A stretch of DNA of 64,000 bases from Paraburkholderia bryophila. GTDB lineage: Bacteria; Pseudomonadota; Gammaproteobacteria; Burkholderiales; Burkholderiaceae. The notes under the pieces are model-generated. The model had not been told where the DNA came from. It searched no databases and saw only the letters and a list, made by a program, of their open reading frames with translations. Shown one piece after another: positions 47,132 to 55,766 of the stretch. The stretch is from the NCBI RefSeq assembly GCF_013409255.1, contig NZ_JACCAS010000001.1, forward strand, positions 744,001 to 808,000. Reading direction: 5' to 3'. The translations under genes were made by a program, and so were the position numbers. Position 1 is the stretch's first letter. Each line of letters starts with the position of its first letter.

Positions 47132-48721
47132 ATGACCGAAGCCGACCTCACCCCGCCCACCCTCACCCGCCCTCGCAACAAGGCGCTGCCTTTACTGACG
47201 CTGACCGATCTGCGGCTCGCCGAATCGCAGGCCGCGGCCGGCTTGCCCGAGCACACGCTGATGGCGCGCGCCGGCAAGTCCGCGGCGAGTTTCCTGCAAG
47301 AGCTGATCACACGCGACACGTCGATCGAACGGGCAAAGCAGAAGGTGTGGCTGATCGCCGGCCCCGGCAATAACGGCGGCGACGCGCTGGTCCTCGCGAC
47401 GGAACTGCACAAAGGTGGCATTGCCGTGGAACTGTGCATGCCGGTCGACGTGAAGCCGGACGACGCCCGCTGGGCCCTCGATCTGGCGCGTGCTGCCGGC
47501 GTGGCGATCAGCACGGCGCCGCCCGCGTCGCTGGACGGCTACACCTGGCTCGTCGACGGCATGTTCGGCATCGGCCTGACACGCGCCCTCGACGGCGTCT
47601 TCGCGACGGTCGCACGCCAACTTTCGCAGCGCGCCAAAGCGCGGCCGCGTAAAGGCGGCGTGCTGGCGCTCGACGTCCCCAGCGGCCTCGACAGCGACAC
47701 CGGCACGGTGGTCGGCGAAAGCGACGGCGCGGCCGTGCACGCCACACACACGATCAGCTTCATCGCCGCCAAACCGGGGCTGTTCACCGCGCAAGGCCGC
47801 GACCTCGCCGGCTCGGTCACCGTTGCACCGATCGGCATCGACTCCAGCAAACGCACGGCCGTGCAACTCAACGCGCCCGACCTGTTCGCAGGCTTCCTGC
47901 CGCCACGCGATTTCGCCACCAACAAGGGCACCTTCGGCAGCCTCGCCGTGGTCGGCGGCGACACCGGCATGTGCGGCGCGCCGATCCTCGCGTCGCGCGC
48001 GGCGCTGTACACCGGCGCGGGCAAAGTGCACGTCGCGCTGCTGGGCGACGGCGCGCCGCCCTACGATCCGCCGCATCCCGAACTGATGCTGCACGCGATC
48101 GACGCTCTCCCGCTCGACAAGATGGACGCGCTCGCGATCGGCTGCGGCATGGGCGAGCGCGAGCGCGCCACCCAGGTACTGCATGACGTGCTGCAACTCG
48201 ACATGCCGAAACTGTTCGACGCGGACGCGCTGAATCTGATCGCGAAAGATCCGTCGCTCGCGGCCGAACTCACCGCGCGCGGCGTGCAAGGCGATCCGTG
48301 CCTTCTCACGCCCCATCCGCTCGAAGCCGCGCGCCTGCTCGGCACCGACGCGCCCGGCGTGCAGCGCGACCGGCTCGGCGCGGCGCGCGCGCTGGCCGCG
48401 CGCTTTGCCAGCGTGGTGGTGCTGAAAGGCACCGGCACGATCATCGCCGCGCCCGACGGCCGCCTCGCGATCAATCCGACCGGCAACGCCGCGCTCGCGA
48501 CGGGCGGCACCGGCGACGTGCTCGGCGGCATCATCGGCGCGCTGCTCGCGCAGCATCTGCCGCGCTACGAAGCGGCGTTGGCGGGCGTCTATCTGCACGG
48601 CCTCGCCGCCGACACGCTGACGGCGCAAGGGCATGGTCCCGCTGGCTTGACGGCGGGCGAACTGGCGCCGATGGTGCGGAGTTTGCTGAACCGGCTGTTT
48701 TATCCGGCGACGGAAGGGTGA
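47132..48721 (+). CDS. nnr: Bifunctional NAD(P)HX epimerase / ADP-dependent NAD(P)HX dehydratase
   Basis: 529 residues, with both halves of the YjeF-type repair enzyme. The N-terminal epimerase has GPGNNGGDALVLATELHKGG and LDVPSGLDSDTG. The C-terminal ribokinase-like dehydratase has NKGTFGSLAVVGGDTGMCGAPIL, LKGTGTIIAAPDGRLAINPTGNAALATGGTGDVLGGIIGALLAQ with the ATP/ADP-binding G-T-G-D motif. It repairs hydrated NADH and NADPH. The N-terminus has about 20 extra residues of low complexity. It is followed by 291 bases before pgi. Confidence 0.94.
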   Translation: MTEADLTPPTLTRPRNKALPLLTLTDLRLAESQAAAGLPEHTLMARAGKSAASFLQELITRDTSIERAKQKVWLIAGPGNNGGDALVLATELHKGGIAVELCMPVDVKPDDARWALDLARAAGVAISTAPPASLDGYTWLVDGMFGIGLTRALDGVFATVARQLSQRAKARPRKGGVLALDVPSGLDSDTGTVVGESDGAAVHATHTISFIAAKPGLFTAQGRDLAGSVTVAPIGIDSSKRTAVQLNAPDLFAGFLPPRDFATNKGTFGSLAVVGGDTGMCGAPILASRAALYTGAGKVHVALLGDGAPPYDPPHPELMLHAIDALPLDKMDALAIGCGMGERERATQVLHDVLQLDMPKLFDADALNLIAKDPSLAAELTARGVQGDPCLLTPHPLEAARLLGTDAPGVQRDRLGAARALAARFASVVVLKGTGTIIAAPDGRLAINPTGNAALATGGTGDVLGGIIGALLAQHLPRYEAALAGVYLHGLAADTLTAQGHGPAGLTAGELAPMVRSLLNRLFYPATEG

Positions 48722-49012
48722 GACGTGGGACGCGGCGCCCGCATCCCAAACTCTGCGCCGCGCCGCCAAAGCGCGCCTGCCTGTCACCCTTCACACAAGG
48801 CCGCTATACTGAACGACTGCGCCGCGCGTCGGATTCGAAGCGGGTGGCGGCGAAGCTTCAGCGCACTCGCACTCGCGCGGCGAACGCTTAAAGCCTCCCC
48901 ACCGCCCAGCACATCACCGGCCGCGCGGCATCGCTCTAACAGCATCGTTGCCTCATCCTCGGCAGCGCTTCACGCGCTCGCCTTCCTTCGTGCCCTTGGT
49001 TAGACGGACGCT
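48722..49012. promoter_or_regulatory. Intergenic region before pgi with a -10-like box
   Basis: 291 bases without a gene. TATACT at 48805-48810 is a good -10, but the hexamer 17 bases upstream is poor. The leader would be about 200 bases. Nothing else stands out. Confidence 0.35.
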
Positions 49013-50635
49013 ATGACGCAGAACTCGCTCCCCTCCTGGTCCTCGCTGCAAACGCATTACGACAAGATTCGCGATGCGCACCTGCGCGACTGGTTCGCCC
49101 CCGAGAACGATCCCGCCCCCACCCGCGCCGAGCGCTTCGCGTTCGCCGGCGGCGGTCTCGCGGCCGATTTCTCGAAGAACCGCATCACCGACGAAACCCT
49201 CAAGCTGCTCGTGCAACTCGCGCGTGAAGCCGGCGTCGAAAAGCGCCGCGACGCAATGTTCGCCGGCGAGGTCGTCAACCCGACCGAAGGCCGCGCCGCC
49301 TTGCACACCGCCTTGCGCGCCACCGATCCGAAAGCGCCGTTCTTCGACCAGGTCCAGGCCGAGCGCGCGAAGATGGCCGCGTTCGCCGACCAGGTGCGCA
49401 GCGGCGCATGGACCGGCTACACCGGCAAGCGGATCCGCTATGTGGTGAACATCGGCATCGGCGGCTCGGACCTCGGGCCGAAAATGGTCGTGCATGCGCT
49501 GCATCACCTGGCCACGCCCGAGATCACCACGCACTTCGTGTCGAATGTAGACGGCGCCGATCTGTACAACGTGATGCAGCAGATCGATCCCGAGGAAACG
49601 CTCGCGATCATCGTCTCCAAGACGTTCACCACGCTCGAAACCATGACCAACGCGCGCTCGCTGCGCGACTGGTTCATCGAGAAGGGTTGCCCGGAAAGCG
49701 CGCTGGCGAAACACTTCGTCGGCGTGTCGGCGAATCCGTCGGAAGTGGTCAAATTCGGCATCGCGAAAGAGAACGTGTTCGAGATGTGGGACTGGGTAGG
49801 CGGCCGCTATTCGCTGTGGTCGGCGGTGGGTTTGTCGATCATGATCGCGATCGGTCCGCAGCAGTTCGGCGAGCTGCTCGCCGGCGCCAACGAGATGGAC
49901 CAGCATTTCCGCGACGCACCGCTCGAAAAGAATCTGCCGGTGCTGCTCGGCATGATCGGCATCTGGTATCGCAACTTCTTCGGCTCGCAAAGCTATCTGG
50001 TCGCGCCGTATTCGAATGCGCTGCATTTCCTGCCGTCGTATCTGCAACAGCTCGAAATGGAAAGCAACGGCAAGTCCGCGCGACTCGATGGCGCGATGGT
50101 CGATTACCCGACCGCCGCCGTGACGTGGGGCGAGCCGGGCACGAACGGCCAGCACGCGTTCTTCCAGATGCTGCATCAGGGTCCGACGATTGTGCCGATC
50201 GACTTCATCGCTGTGATGACGCCGGAACATCCGCTCGTCAGCCATCATCCGAAACTGCTGGCCAATTGCTTCGCGCAAAGTGAAGCGCTGATGCTCGGCC
50301 GCACGCTGGAAGAAGCGAAGAAAGTGGCCGGTCCGGACAAGCCGGAACTCGCGCCGCATCTGGTGTTTCCGGGCAACCGGCCGACCAGCACGCTGCTGGT
50401 CGACGCGCTGACCGCGCGCACGCTGGGCGCGTTGATCGCGTTGTACGAGCACAAGGTGCTGGTGCAGGCGTCGGTGTGGAACATCAATCCGTTCGATCAA
50501 TGGGGCGTCGAGCTCGGCAAGATTCTCGGCAAGGTGGTCGAGGCCGATCTGACCTCGGCGAGCGTGGACGAGAAGAAGCATGACTCGTCGACGTCGGCGT
50601 TGATCGCGCGCGCGCGGGCGGCGTTGAAGAAGTGA
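49013..50635 (+). CDS. pgi: Glucose-6-phosphate isomerase
   Basis: 540 residues, typical for bacterial Pgi. Signatures include [31 protein letters not shown], the catalytic-Glu region [13 protein letters not shown] (G-x-x-x-x-H/Q-H) and the late [17 protein letters not shown] with the conserved lysine. It links glucose-6-P and fructose-6-P, feeding both glycolysis/Entner-Doudoroff traffic and the exopolysaccharide sugar nucleotides made by the cluster at the left of the window. Confidence 0.96.
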   Translation: MTQNSLPSWSSLQTHYDKIRDAHLRDWFAPENDPAPTRAERFAFAGGGLAADFSKNRITDETLKLLVQLAREAGVEKRRDAMFAGEVVNPTEGRAALHTALRATDPKAPFFDQVQAERAKMAAFADQVRSGAWTGYTGKRIRYVVNIGIGGSDLGPKMVVHALHHLATPEITTHFVSNVDGADLYNVMQQIDPEETLAIIVSKTFTTLETMTNARSLRDWFIEKGCPESALAKHFVGVSANPSEVVKFGIAKENVFEMWDWVGGRYSLWSAVGLSIMIAIGPQQFGELLAGANEMDQHFRDAPLEKNLPVLLGMIGIWYRNFFGSQSYLVAPYSNALHFLPSYLQQLEMESNGKSARLDGAMVDYPTAAVTWGEPGTNGQHAFFQMLHQGPTIVPIDFIAVMTPEHPLVSHHPKLLANCFAQSEALMLGRTLEEAKKVAGPDKPELAPHLVFPGNRPTSTLLVDALTARTLGALIALYEHKVLVQASVWNINPFDQWGVELGKILGKVVEADLTSASVDEKKHDSSTSALIARARAALKK

Positions 50636-50694
50636 GTTGAGTCGCGCGGGTGATCGCGCTGACTGAGCTACGAAAATGAGCAATAAAAGTAAGC

Positions 50695-50728
50695 AATAAA
50701 AAAGCGGGCCATTCGTGGCCCGCTTTGC
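50695..50728. terminator. Bidirectional terminator between pgi and the ABC ATPase gene
   Basis: AAAGCGGGCCA (50701-50711) pairs with TGGCCCGCTTT (50716-50726) around TTCG. The minus strand ends in a long T-run (TTTTTTATT), so it is strongest for the minus-strand ABC gene; the plus strand also has a T-rich tail. Confidence 0.92.
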
Positions 50729-50791
50729 TTTTGGTGCGACGGTTTTTTGTGACGCTGATTTGCCTGGCCGCCTCGGGCTAGTCGGGTCGCT

Positions 50792-51478
50792 TCAAGCCAG
50801 CCGTCCCGCCTCGATCGTCACGGTCGTGTCGCAGCGACGCGCCAGCTCGATATCATGCGTAACCAGAATCAGCGTGGCGCCGTTCGCGCGATTCATCTCG
50901 AACATCAGGTCGATCACGGCGTGGCCGGTGGCGGCATCGAGACTGCCGGTCGGCTCATCCGCAAACAGGATCGCCGGATGCGTGACGAACGCGCGCGCCA
51001 ATGCCACACGCTGCTGCTCGCCACCCGACAACAGCTTCGGATAGTGGCCCGTGCGCTGCCCTAACCCCACCTGCTCCAGCAAACCACGCGCACGCGTTGC
51101 GGCTTCGCGTGTGCCCACACCGCCCTGCAACTCGAGCGGCAACGTGACGTTTTCGAGCGCTGTCAAATGCGGCATCAGTTGAAACGACTGGAACACGAAA
51201 CCGACCGAGCCGCTGCGCAATGCGGCCCGCTCGTCTTCGCTCAATTCGGTAAGCTCGCGACCGAGCAGCCGAACCGAGCCCGAACTCGCACTGTCCAATC
51301 CTGCGAGCAAGCCGAGCAGCGTAGACTTGCCCGACCCGGATGCGCCGACGATCGCCACACTGCTGCCGGCATCGATAGCAAGATCGATGTTGTCGAGAAT
51401 CGTCAGTTCGCCCGTCGCATCCTTAACCTTCTTGCACAAACCCCGCACTTCAATGACTGGATCAGTTTTGTTTAGCAT
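50792..51478 (-). CDS. ABC transporter ATP-binding protein (YbbA/LolD type)
   Basis: 228 residues from the ATG at 51478. It has every ABC motif: Walker [11 protein letters not shown]-loop [17 protein letters not shown], signature [15 protein letters not shown], Walker [14 protein letters not shown]-loop THD. The subfamily (LolD, MacB, YbbA) powers release of lipoproteins or export across the envelope; its permease partner is not visible. In E. coli ybbA is divergent from tesA, and that order is kept here. The proposed start codon overlaps the start codon of the divergent esterase gene, and neither has a clear ribosome-binding site. Confidence 0.92.
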   Translation of the reverse strand: MLNKTDPVIEVRGLCKKVKDATGELTILDNIDLAIDAGSSVAIVGASGSGKSTLLGLLAGLDSASSGSVRLLGRELTELSEDERAALRSGSVGFVFQSFQLMPHLTALENVTLPLELQGGVGTREAATRARGLLEQVGLGQRTGHYPKLLSGGEQQRVALARAFVTHPAILFADEPTGSLDAATGHAVIDLMFEMNRANGATLILVTHDIELARRCDTTVTIEAGRLA

Positions 51479-52181
51479 GGTGAAGCGTAGGTTGAAAGTG
51501 CTCGCCATTGCGCCGCGCGCCGCAGCGCCGACTTCGGCATTCGGCTTGGGCCTCGTGGCCGCCACCCTGTTTTCGCTGCCCTTCGCGGCACGCGCCGCCA
51601 ACGCGCCGGAACCGGCCAGGCCGGTGATCGTCGTGCTCGGCGACAGCATCTCCGCCGAATACGGCCTGCCTCGCGACACGGGCTGGGTCGCCTTGATGCG
51701 CCAGCGCCTCGCCACCGAGCGAATCGATTATAGCGTCGCCAATGCAAGCATTAGCGGCGACACCACCAGCGGCGGACGCGCCCGTTTGCCGGCCTTACTG
51801 GAGCGCTTGAAGCCGAGCATCGTGATCGTCGAACTCGGCGCTAACGACGCGTTACGCGGCGTGCCACTCTCCACCACCGACGACAACCTGCGCACGATCG
51901 TCGAACAGGCTCAACAGGGTCACGCGAAGGTTGTGCTGGTGGGCATGTACGTACCGCCTAATTACGGCCCGGACTACACCCAAAAGTTCCACGCCATGTA
52001 CGGCCAACTGTCGCAGCAATTGCATGTGTCGTTGGTGCCGTTCCTGCTCGCCGGCATCGCCGACAAACCGGACATGTTCCAGGCAGATCAGATGCATCCG
52101 ACCCAGCAGGCACAGCCAGTGCTACTCAATAACGTGTGGCCTGTGGTTAAGCCGCTCCTTCGACCAAGTTCGCCGCGCTGA
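51477..52181 (+). CDS. tesA: GDSL/SGNH arylesterase-lysophospholipase (TesA family)
   Basis: 234 residues from the ATG at 51477; a GTG at 51498 preceded by TAGG is an alternative start. A long signal peptide ends near A-R-A-A (about residue 40). Block I is VVLGDSISAEYGLP, block III ELGANDALRGVP, and block V has ADQMHPTQQAQ, giving Ser, Asn, Asp and His of the SGNH fold. Periplasmic TesA-like proteins act as thioesterase, lysophospholipase and arylesterase. It is divergent from the YbbA-like ATPase as in E. coli. Confidence 0.92.
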   Translation: MVKRRLKVLAIAPRAAAPTSAFGLGLVAATLFSLPFAARAANAPEPARPVIVVLGDSISAEYGLPRDTGWVALMRQRLATERIDYSVANASISGDTTSGGRARLPALLERLKPSIVIVELGANDALRGVPLSTTDDNLRTIVEQAQQGHAKVVLVGMYVPPNYGPDYTQKFHAMYGQLSQQLHVSLVPFLLAGIADKPDMFQADQMHPTQQAQPVLLNNVWPVVKPLLRPSSPR

Positions 52182-52300
52182 ACAGCGCGCTAACAACTTG
52201 TTTCCAGAACTTTGGGAACACGGATCGGTAAGGTCTATCTGACACTTTCGTAATCCCGTGTAACCCGGCTCGATTTTTGAGCGTCTCTTGAGGAGATAAC

Positions 52301-52642
52301 GTGAAATACCTACCGTTAATCGCTTTGACCGTGGCAATTTCTGCCTGCGCCGCTCAACCGCCTGCAGGCGTCCAATCTGTCGGTGAAAGCCAGCAACCGG
52401 TGAAGGCCGTCGCCACCTGCATCGCGCAGAAATGGGCAGACGGCTCGCAACAGCAGGTCGTGTCGCAAGACACGATGGCTAACGATCAGGCCATGGACGT
52501 TTATGTCCCGGGCCAGCAACCGCCTAACGGCGCGGCCGCGGTGGTGCGTCCGTCGTATTCCGGCAAGGGGACGTGGGTCGGTTTCCGCGCGAACGGCGGT
52601 GCGGGTAGCGACGCTACCGGCGCCATCAGCGGTTGCCTGTGA
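52301..52642 (+). CDS. Small lipoprotein, function unknown
   Basis: 113 residues; the start is a GTG at 52301, fixed by AGGAG eight bases upstream. The signal ends in lipobox I-S-A-C at residue 16. The mature protein has two further cysteines (TCIAQKWAD and the last-but-one residue), a short conserved-looking VDVYVPGQ-type stretch (MDVYVPGQQPPNGAAAVV) and a glycine-rich end. I do not recognise the family. It follows the TesA gene by 119 bases on the same strand and ends before a strong terminator. Confidence 0.82.
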   Translation: MKYLPLIALTVAISACAAQPPAGVQSVGESQQPVKAVATCIAQKWADGSQQQVVSQDTMANDQAMDVYVPGQQPPNGAAAVVRPSYSGKGTWVGFRANGGAGSDATGAISGCL

Positions 52643-52724
52643 TTCTCTCTGTGAAGCACTGCAGCAAACCATTTGGCGATCTTTATCGATAACGCGTCTA
52701 AAACTTTGGAACGCTCGCCAAATG

Positions 52725-52752
52725 AAAAGCCCCGCAATTGCGGGGCTTTTTT
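52725..52752. terminator. Bidirectional terminator between the lipoprotein gene and ppiD
   Basis: A 26-base perfect palindrome, AAAAGCCCCGCAA with its complement (52725-52750), followed by extra T on the plus strand. It serves both convergent genes. Confidence 0.93.
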
Positions 52753-52790
52753 GCATCGAAGCTTGTATCGACAAGCGCGAACGCTGAGGC

Positions 52791-54728
52791 TTATTCGCCG
52801 CTCGCCGGTGCATTGCTGCTGTCGAGCGCGCCGAAGAACTTGACCTTCGAACGCGCACGCACAGCCTGCAGATACGCTTCCGATTCGGATTGCGCGTCGA
52901 CTTGCGCAATCTGTTGCTGCGCTGCGGCCAGACGCTGCGGATCGATGGGTGCGCCCGCAACCACCGCGTTCACACGATAGATCGCGTAACCATCGGCACC
53001 GAGGTCCACACCAACGTAAGCCGGCAATTTTTGCGCGTCTGCTTTGTAGATTGCACTCAGTGCTGCCGGCGGCACGCCTTGCGCGTCATTGCGCGACACC
53101 TTCAGCGGCGACGAAAAGCCCGCGGTCGACTTGGACTTGTCAAAGTCGGCCAGCTTCGCGATACCGTCTTTGTGCGCCGCTTCGTCCGACTGAACCGCGA
53201 TCACCTTCTGACGCACCGCGTCTTTCACCGCGTCGAGCGCCGGTACGGCGGCCGCTTTGTAATCCGTAACGTGCGCCGCGATCAGCGTGTTGCCGCCGAC
53301 ATCGATGGCCTGCGTGTTGTTGCGCGCGGTCACTGCGTCGCTCGCGAACACGGCGGCCAGGAACTTCGGATTGCCGAGCGGGCTGCCCGGCGGCAGCTTC
53401 GGATCCGGCTGCGGCGTCACCGTAGCGGTTTGCATTTGCAGCTTGTACTTGTCCGCGGCCGGTTGCAGGCTCTTCGCTTTTTCGTAGACGATCGACGTGA
53501 AGCCTTCCGAATCGTCGCTGAATGCCTTGGTCGCGAGTTGCGTCTTCAGGTCCTTCGAGATCTGGTCCTTCACTTCGTCGAACGGCTTGGTTACGGCCGG
53601 CTTCACGTCCGTCACCTTGACGATGTGATAGCCGAAGTCCGTTTGCACGATGCCGCTGACTTCGTCTTTCTTCAACGCGAACACTGCGTCGTCGAACGCC
53701 TTACCGCCGGCGATCATGCCGGGACCGAAGTAACCCAGATCGCCGCCCTTCGACGCCGAACCTGGGTCCTGCGAATTCTGCTGCGCGATCTGTGCGAATT
53801 GATCCGGATGTGCCTTGATCTGTGCGAGCAACTCTTCAGCCTTCTGCTTGGCCTTCGCCTTGTCGGCGGCGCTCGCGTCTTTCGGCGCCGCGATCAGGAT
53901 GTGGCTGGCTCGCACCTGGCCGTCCGTGCGGAAGTGCGCGATGTTGTCGTCGTAGTACTTTTTCAGATCCGCGTCGCTCGGCTGCGCCGACGCCGCCAGC
54001 GTGGCCGGCGACATCACCAGATACTGGATCGTGGCGGTAGCGGGCGTGGCGAAGTCGTTCTTGTGCGCGTCGTAATACGCCTGCAGTTGCGCGTCGGTCG
54101 GCTGCACTTTCGCCGCGTAGTCGCGCGGATGGAACGCGATGCCCTGCACTTCACGCTGCTGCTCCGCGAGGTCGGTCAGATGCTGCGCGAGCGTCTTCGA
54201 CGTGAATGCGCTGCTCTGGATCGAGACGGGCAATTGCTGCGTGGCGATGCTGTAGCGCACGCGCTCGTCGTATTGATCGGGCGTCATGCCTTGCATCGCG
54301 AGCAACTGCTTGTAACGCTCGACGTCGATCGAACCGTCGGGATTCTTCAGCGACGAGATCACCGGGTCGTTCAGCAGCACGCGGCGCACCGCGTCGTCCG
54401 ACGCAGTCAGATGCAGGCGCTGTGTTTCGTCGGCCAACACGCGCTGCTCTATCAGACCGTCGAGCATTTCGCTGCGGCGCTCAGGCGTGTCGAACGACTT
54501 CATGTCGAACTGCGCACCGAGCATCTGACGGGCACGGTCGAGCTGCTGACGCATCGCGTCGTCGTATTCGGCGCGCGTGATCTTGTGACCGTTGACGCTC
54601 GCGACATTCGCACTTTCGTCAAAGAAGCCGCGGAAGCCTTGAATACCCACAAAACCCAACCCCGGCACAATGACGAGGATGAGCATGACCATCATCAGGC
54701 GTTTGTGATTACGGAAAAAATCGAGCAT
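52791..54728 (-). CDS. ppiD: Inner-membrane folding factor PpiD (SurA_N/parvulin)
   Basis: 645 residues. A short cytoplasmic stretch (MLDFFRNHKR) and one transmembrane helix (about 12-32) lead into a periplasmic SurA-like N-terminal domain (ITRAEYDDAMRQQLDRARQMLG). A parvulin domain sits at about 265-365 (VRASHILIAAPKD to DFGYHIVKVTDVKP), and a second chaperone lobe follows. PpiD helps proteins leaving the Sec channel. It lies downstream of the two tRNA genes, after their terminator, in the tig-clp-lon-hupB order usual in this group. Confidence 0.95.
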   Translation of the reverse strand: MLDFFRNHKRLMMVMLILVIVPGLGFVGIQGFRGFFDESANVASVNGHKITRAEYDDAMRQQLDRARQMLGAQFDMKSFDTPERRSEMLDGLIEQRVLADETQRLHLTASDDAVRRVLLNDPVISSLKNPDGSIDVERYKQLLAMQGMTPDQYDERVRYSIATQQLPVSIQSSAFTSKTLAQHLTDLAEQQREVQGIAFHPRDYAAKVQPTDAQLQAYYDAHKNDFATPATATIQYLVMSPATLAASAQPSDADLKKYYDDNIAHFRTDGQVRASHILIAAPKDASAADKAKAKQKAEELLAQIKAHPDQFAQIAQQNSQDPGSASKGGDLGYFGPGMIAGGKAFDDAVFALKKDEVSGIVQTDFGYHIVKVTDVKPAVTKPFDEVKDQISKDLKTQLATKAFSDDSEGFTSIVYEKAKSLQPAADKYKLQMQTATVTPQPDPKLPPGSPLGNPKFLAAVFASDAVTARNNTQAIDVGGNTLIAAHVTDYKAAAVPALDAVKDAVRQKVIAVQSDEAAHKDGIAKLADFDKSKSTAGFSSPLKVSRNDAQGVPPAALSAIYKADAQKLPAYVGVDLGADGYAIYRVNAVVAGAPIDPQRLAAAQQQIAQVDAQSESEAYLQAVRARSKVKFFGALDSSNAPASGE

Positions 54729-54781
54729 GCGTGAGGGGTGCCAAAAACAGAACGCCCGATCTTACAACAGCGGGCAATAAA

Positions 54782-54805
54782 AAAGGCGAACCGTAGTTCG
54801 CCTTT
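54782..54805 (-). terminator. Terminator of the tRNA transcript
   Basis: AAAGGCGAAC (54782-54791) pairs with GTTCGCCTTT (54796-54805). On the minus strand it follows tRNA-Asp by nine bases and ends in TTTTTTATT. Confidence 0.9.
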
Positions 54806-54814
54806 CGAGGATAC

Positions 54815-54891
54815 TGGCGGAGTGGACGGGACTCGAACCCGCGACCCCCGGCGTGACAGGCCGGTATTCTAACCGACTGAACTACCACTCC
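54815..54891 (-). tRNA. tRNA-Asp (GTC)
   Basis: 77 bases including the encoded CCA. The acceptor arms GGAGTGG and CCACTCC pair, the anticodon loop CTGTCAC gives GTC, and the T-loop GTTCGAGTCC is standard. The gene is followed by an intrinsic terminator and lies 51 bases after tRNA-Val. Confidence 0.97.
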
Positions 54892-54942
54892 TTGTACTGC
54901 ACTGATACTGCGCTGACTGAGACACTCGACTAAACCGGAAAC

Positions 54943-55018
54943 TGGTGGGTGCTGAGAGGCTCGAACTCCCGACCTACGCCTTGTAAGGGCGCCGCTCTAC
55001 CAACTGAGCTAAGCACCC
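54943..55018 (-). tRNA. tRNA-Val (TAC)
   Basis: 76 bases including CCA. The acceptor arms GGGTGCT and AGCACCC pair, the anticodon loop CTTACAA gives TAC, and the T-loop GTTCGAGCCT is normal. It is co-oriented with tRNA-Asp and probably on one transcript. Confidence 0.97.
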
Positions 55019-55094
55019 GTTTCACGATCTAATACCGCTATAGTGAATCAGCTTGCTTATTTTCTACCGCCTGATTTCCCAAGCGGCAAGCCCA

Positions 55095-55367
55095 TTAGTA
55101 TAGCGCATCCTTCAGGGCTTTGCCAGGCCTAAATTTGGGCACCTTTGCCGCCTTGATTTTGATCGCGGCGCCGGTGCGCGGATTGCGGCCCGTGCGTGCG
55201 GTGCGCTTGCCGACCGCGAACGTTCCAAAGCCGACCAGGGTCACTGAACCACCCTGCTTCAACGTTCCTTTGACACCACCGATCACGGCATCCAACGCGC
55301 GACCCGCCGCAGCCTTCGAAATGTCGGCTTGCAGTGCAATGTGATCGATCAATTCCGTCTTGTTCAT
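55095..55367 (-). CDS. hupB: HU-family DNA-binding protein
   Basis: 90 residues, the exact HU length. It begins [25 protein letters not shown] and has the [18 protein letters not shown] strand and arm with the conserved R-N-P-x-T-G tip (RNPRTG). It bends and compacts DNA as a dimer. GGGGTTGGA precedes the start. It is downstream of lon, as in E. coli and other proteobacteria, but a terminator and its own sigma-70 promoter separate them. Confidence 0.97.
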   Translation of the reverse strand: MNKTELIDHIALQADISKAAAGRALDAVIGGVKGTLKQGGSVTLVGFGTFAVGKRTARTGRNPRTGAAIKIKAAKVPKFRPGKALKDALY

Positions 55368-55690
55368 TCCAACCCCCGAGAATGTTTATGGCAATCGTGA
55401 TGGCGCTCTGCAGCGCCTGGTTTCACGCGGCCGGCGGGCTACGCCGAGCCGAGTCATTAGAATTGGCCGAAACCCTTGTGTCAAGCGGGGTTGAGCCTGA
55501 TTCAGGGGGTTTTGCAAAGGCCGGCTTATCACCCGATCTTGCCGCTAATCGATGCATGCGCAACCAGTCGGCGCGCAGGTCGCGCGATTGCCCAAAGGTT
55601 GGGAAACGGGGCAGTGAAGAGATGCGGCGGAGGCGCTGCGAAACGCGTCGCGAGGCGTGACGGTGATGGAGCGATAACCGAGCGGGCAAT
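55368..55690. other. Intergenic region between hupB and the lon terminator
   Basis: About 320 bases with no gene. The part next to hupB carries its promoter (55456-55484). The rest, 55490-55690, shows nothing recognisable. Confidence 0.55.
55456..55484 (-). promoter_or_regulatory. Sigma-70 promoter of hupB
   Basis: On the minus strand TTGACA (55484-55479), 17 bases, TCTAAT (55461-55456). This is a perfect -35 and a 5-of-6 -10, giving a leader of about 80 bases. It is one of the best promoters in the window and fits the high expression of HU. Confidence 0.8.
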
Positions 55691-55721
55691 AAAAAACCCG
55701 CGGCATGACCGCGGGTTTTTT
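55691..55721. terminator. Terminator of lon
   Basis: AAAAAACCCGCGG (55691-55703) pairs with CCGCGGGTTTTTT (55709-55721) around five bases. On the minus strand it follows the lon stop by 45 bases and ends in T6. Confidence 0.93.
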
Positions 55722-55766
55722 GTCCGGCAAACAGCTTTCGCTGTGTGCCGCTTTAGCGCTTGAAGA

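Noticed and set aside
55064..55071. ops/JUMPstart element (GGCGGTAG on the minus strand) before tRNA-Val
   Set aside because: Only the eight-base core matches, the rest of the consensus is missing, and it precedes tRNA genes rather than a polysaccharide operon.
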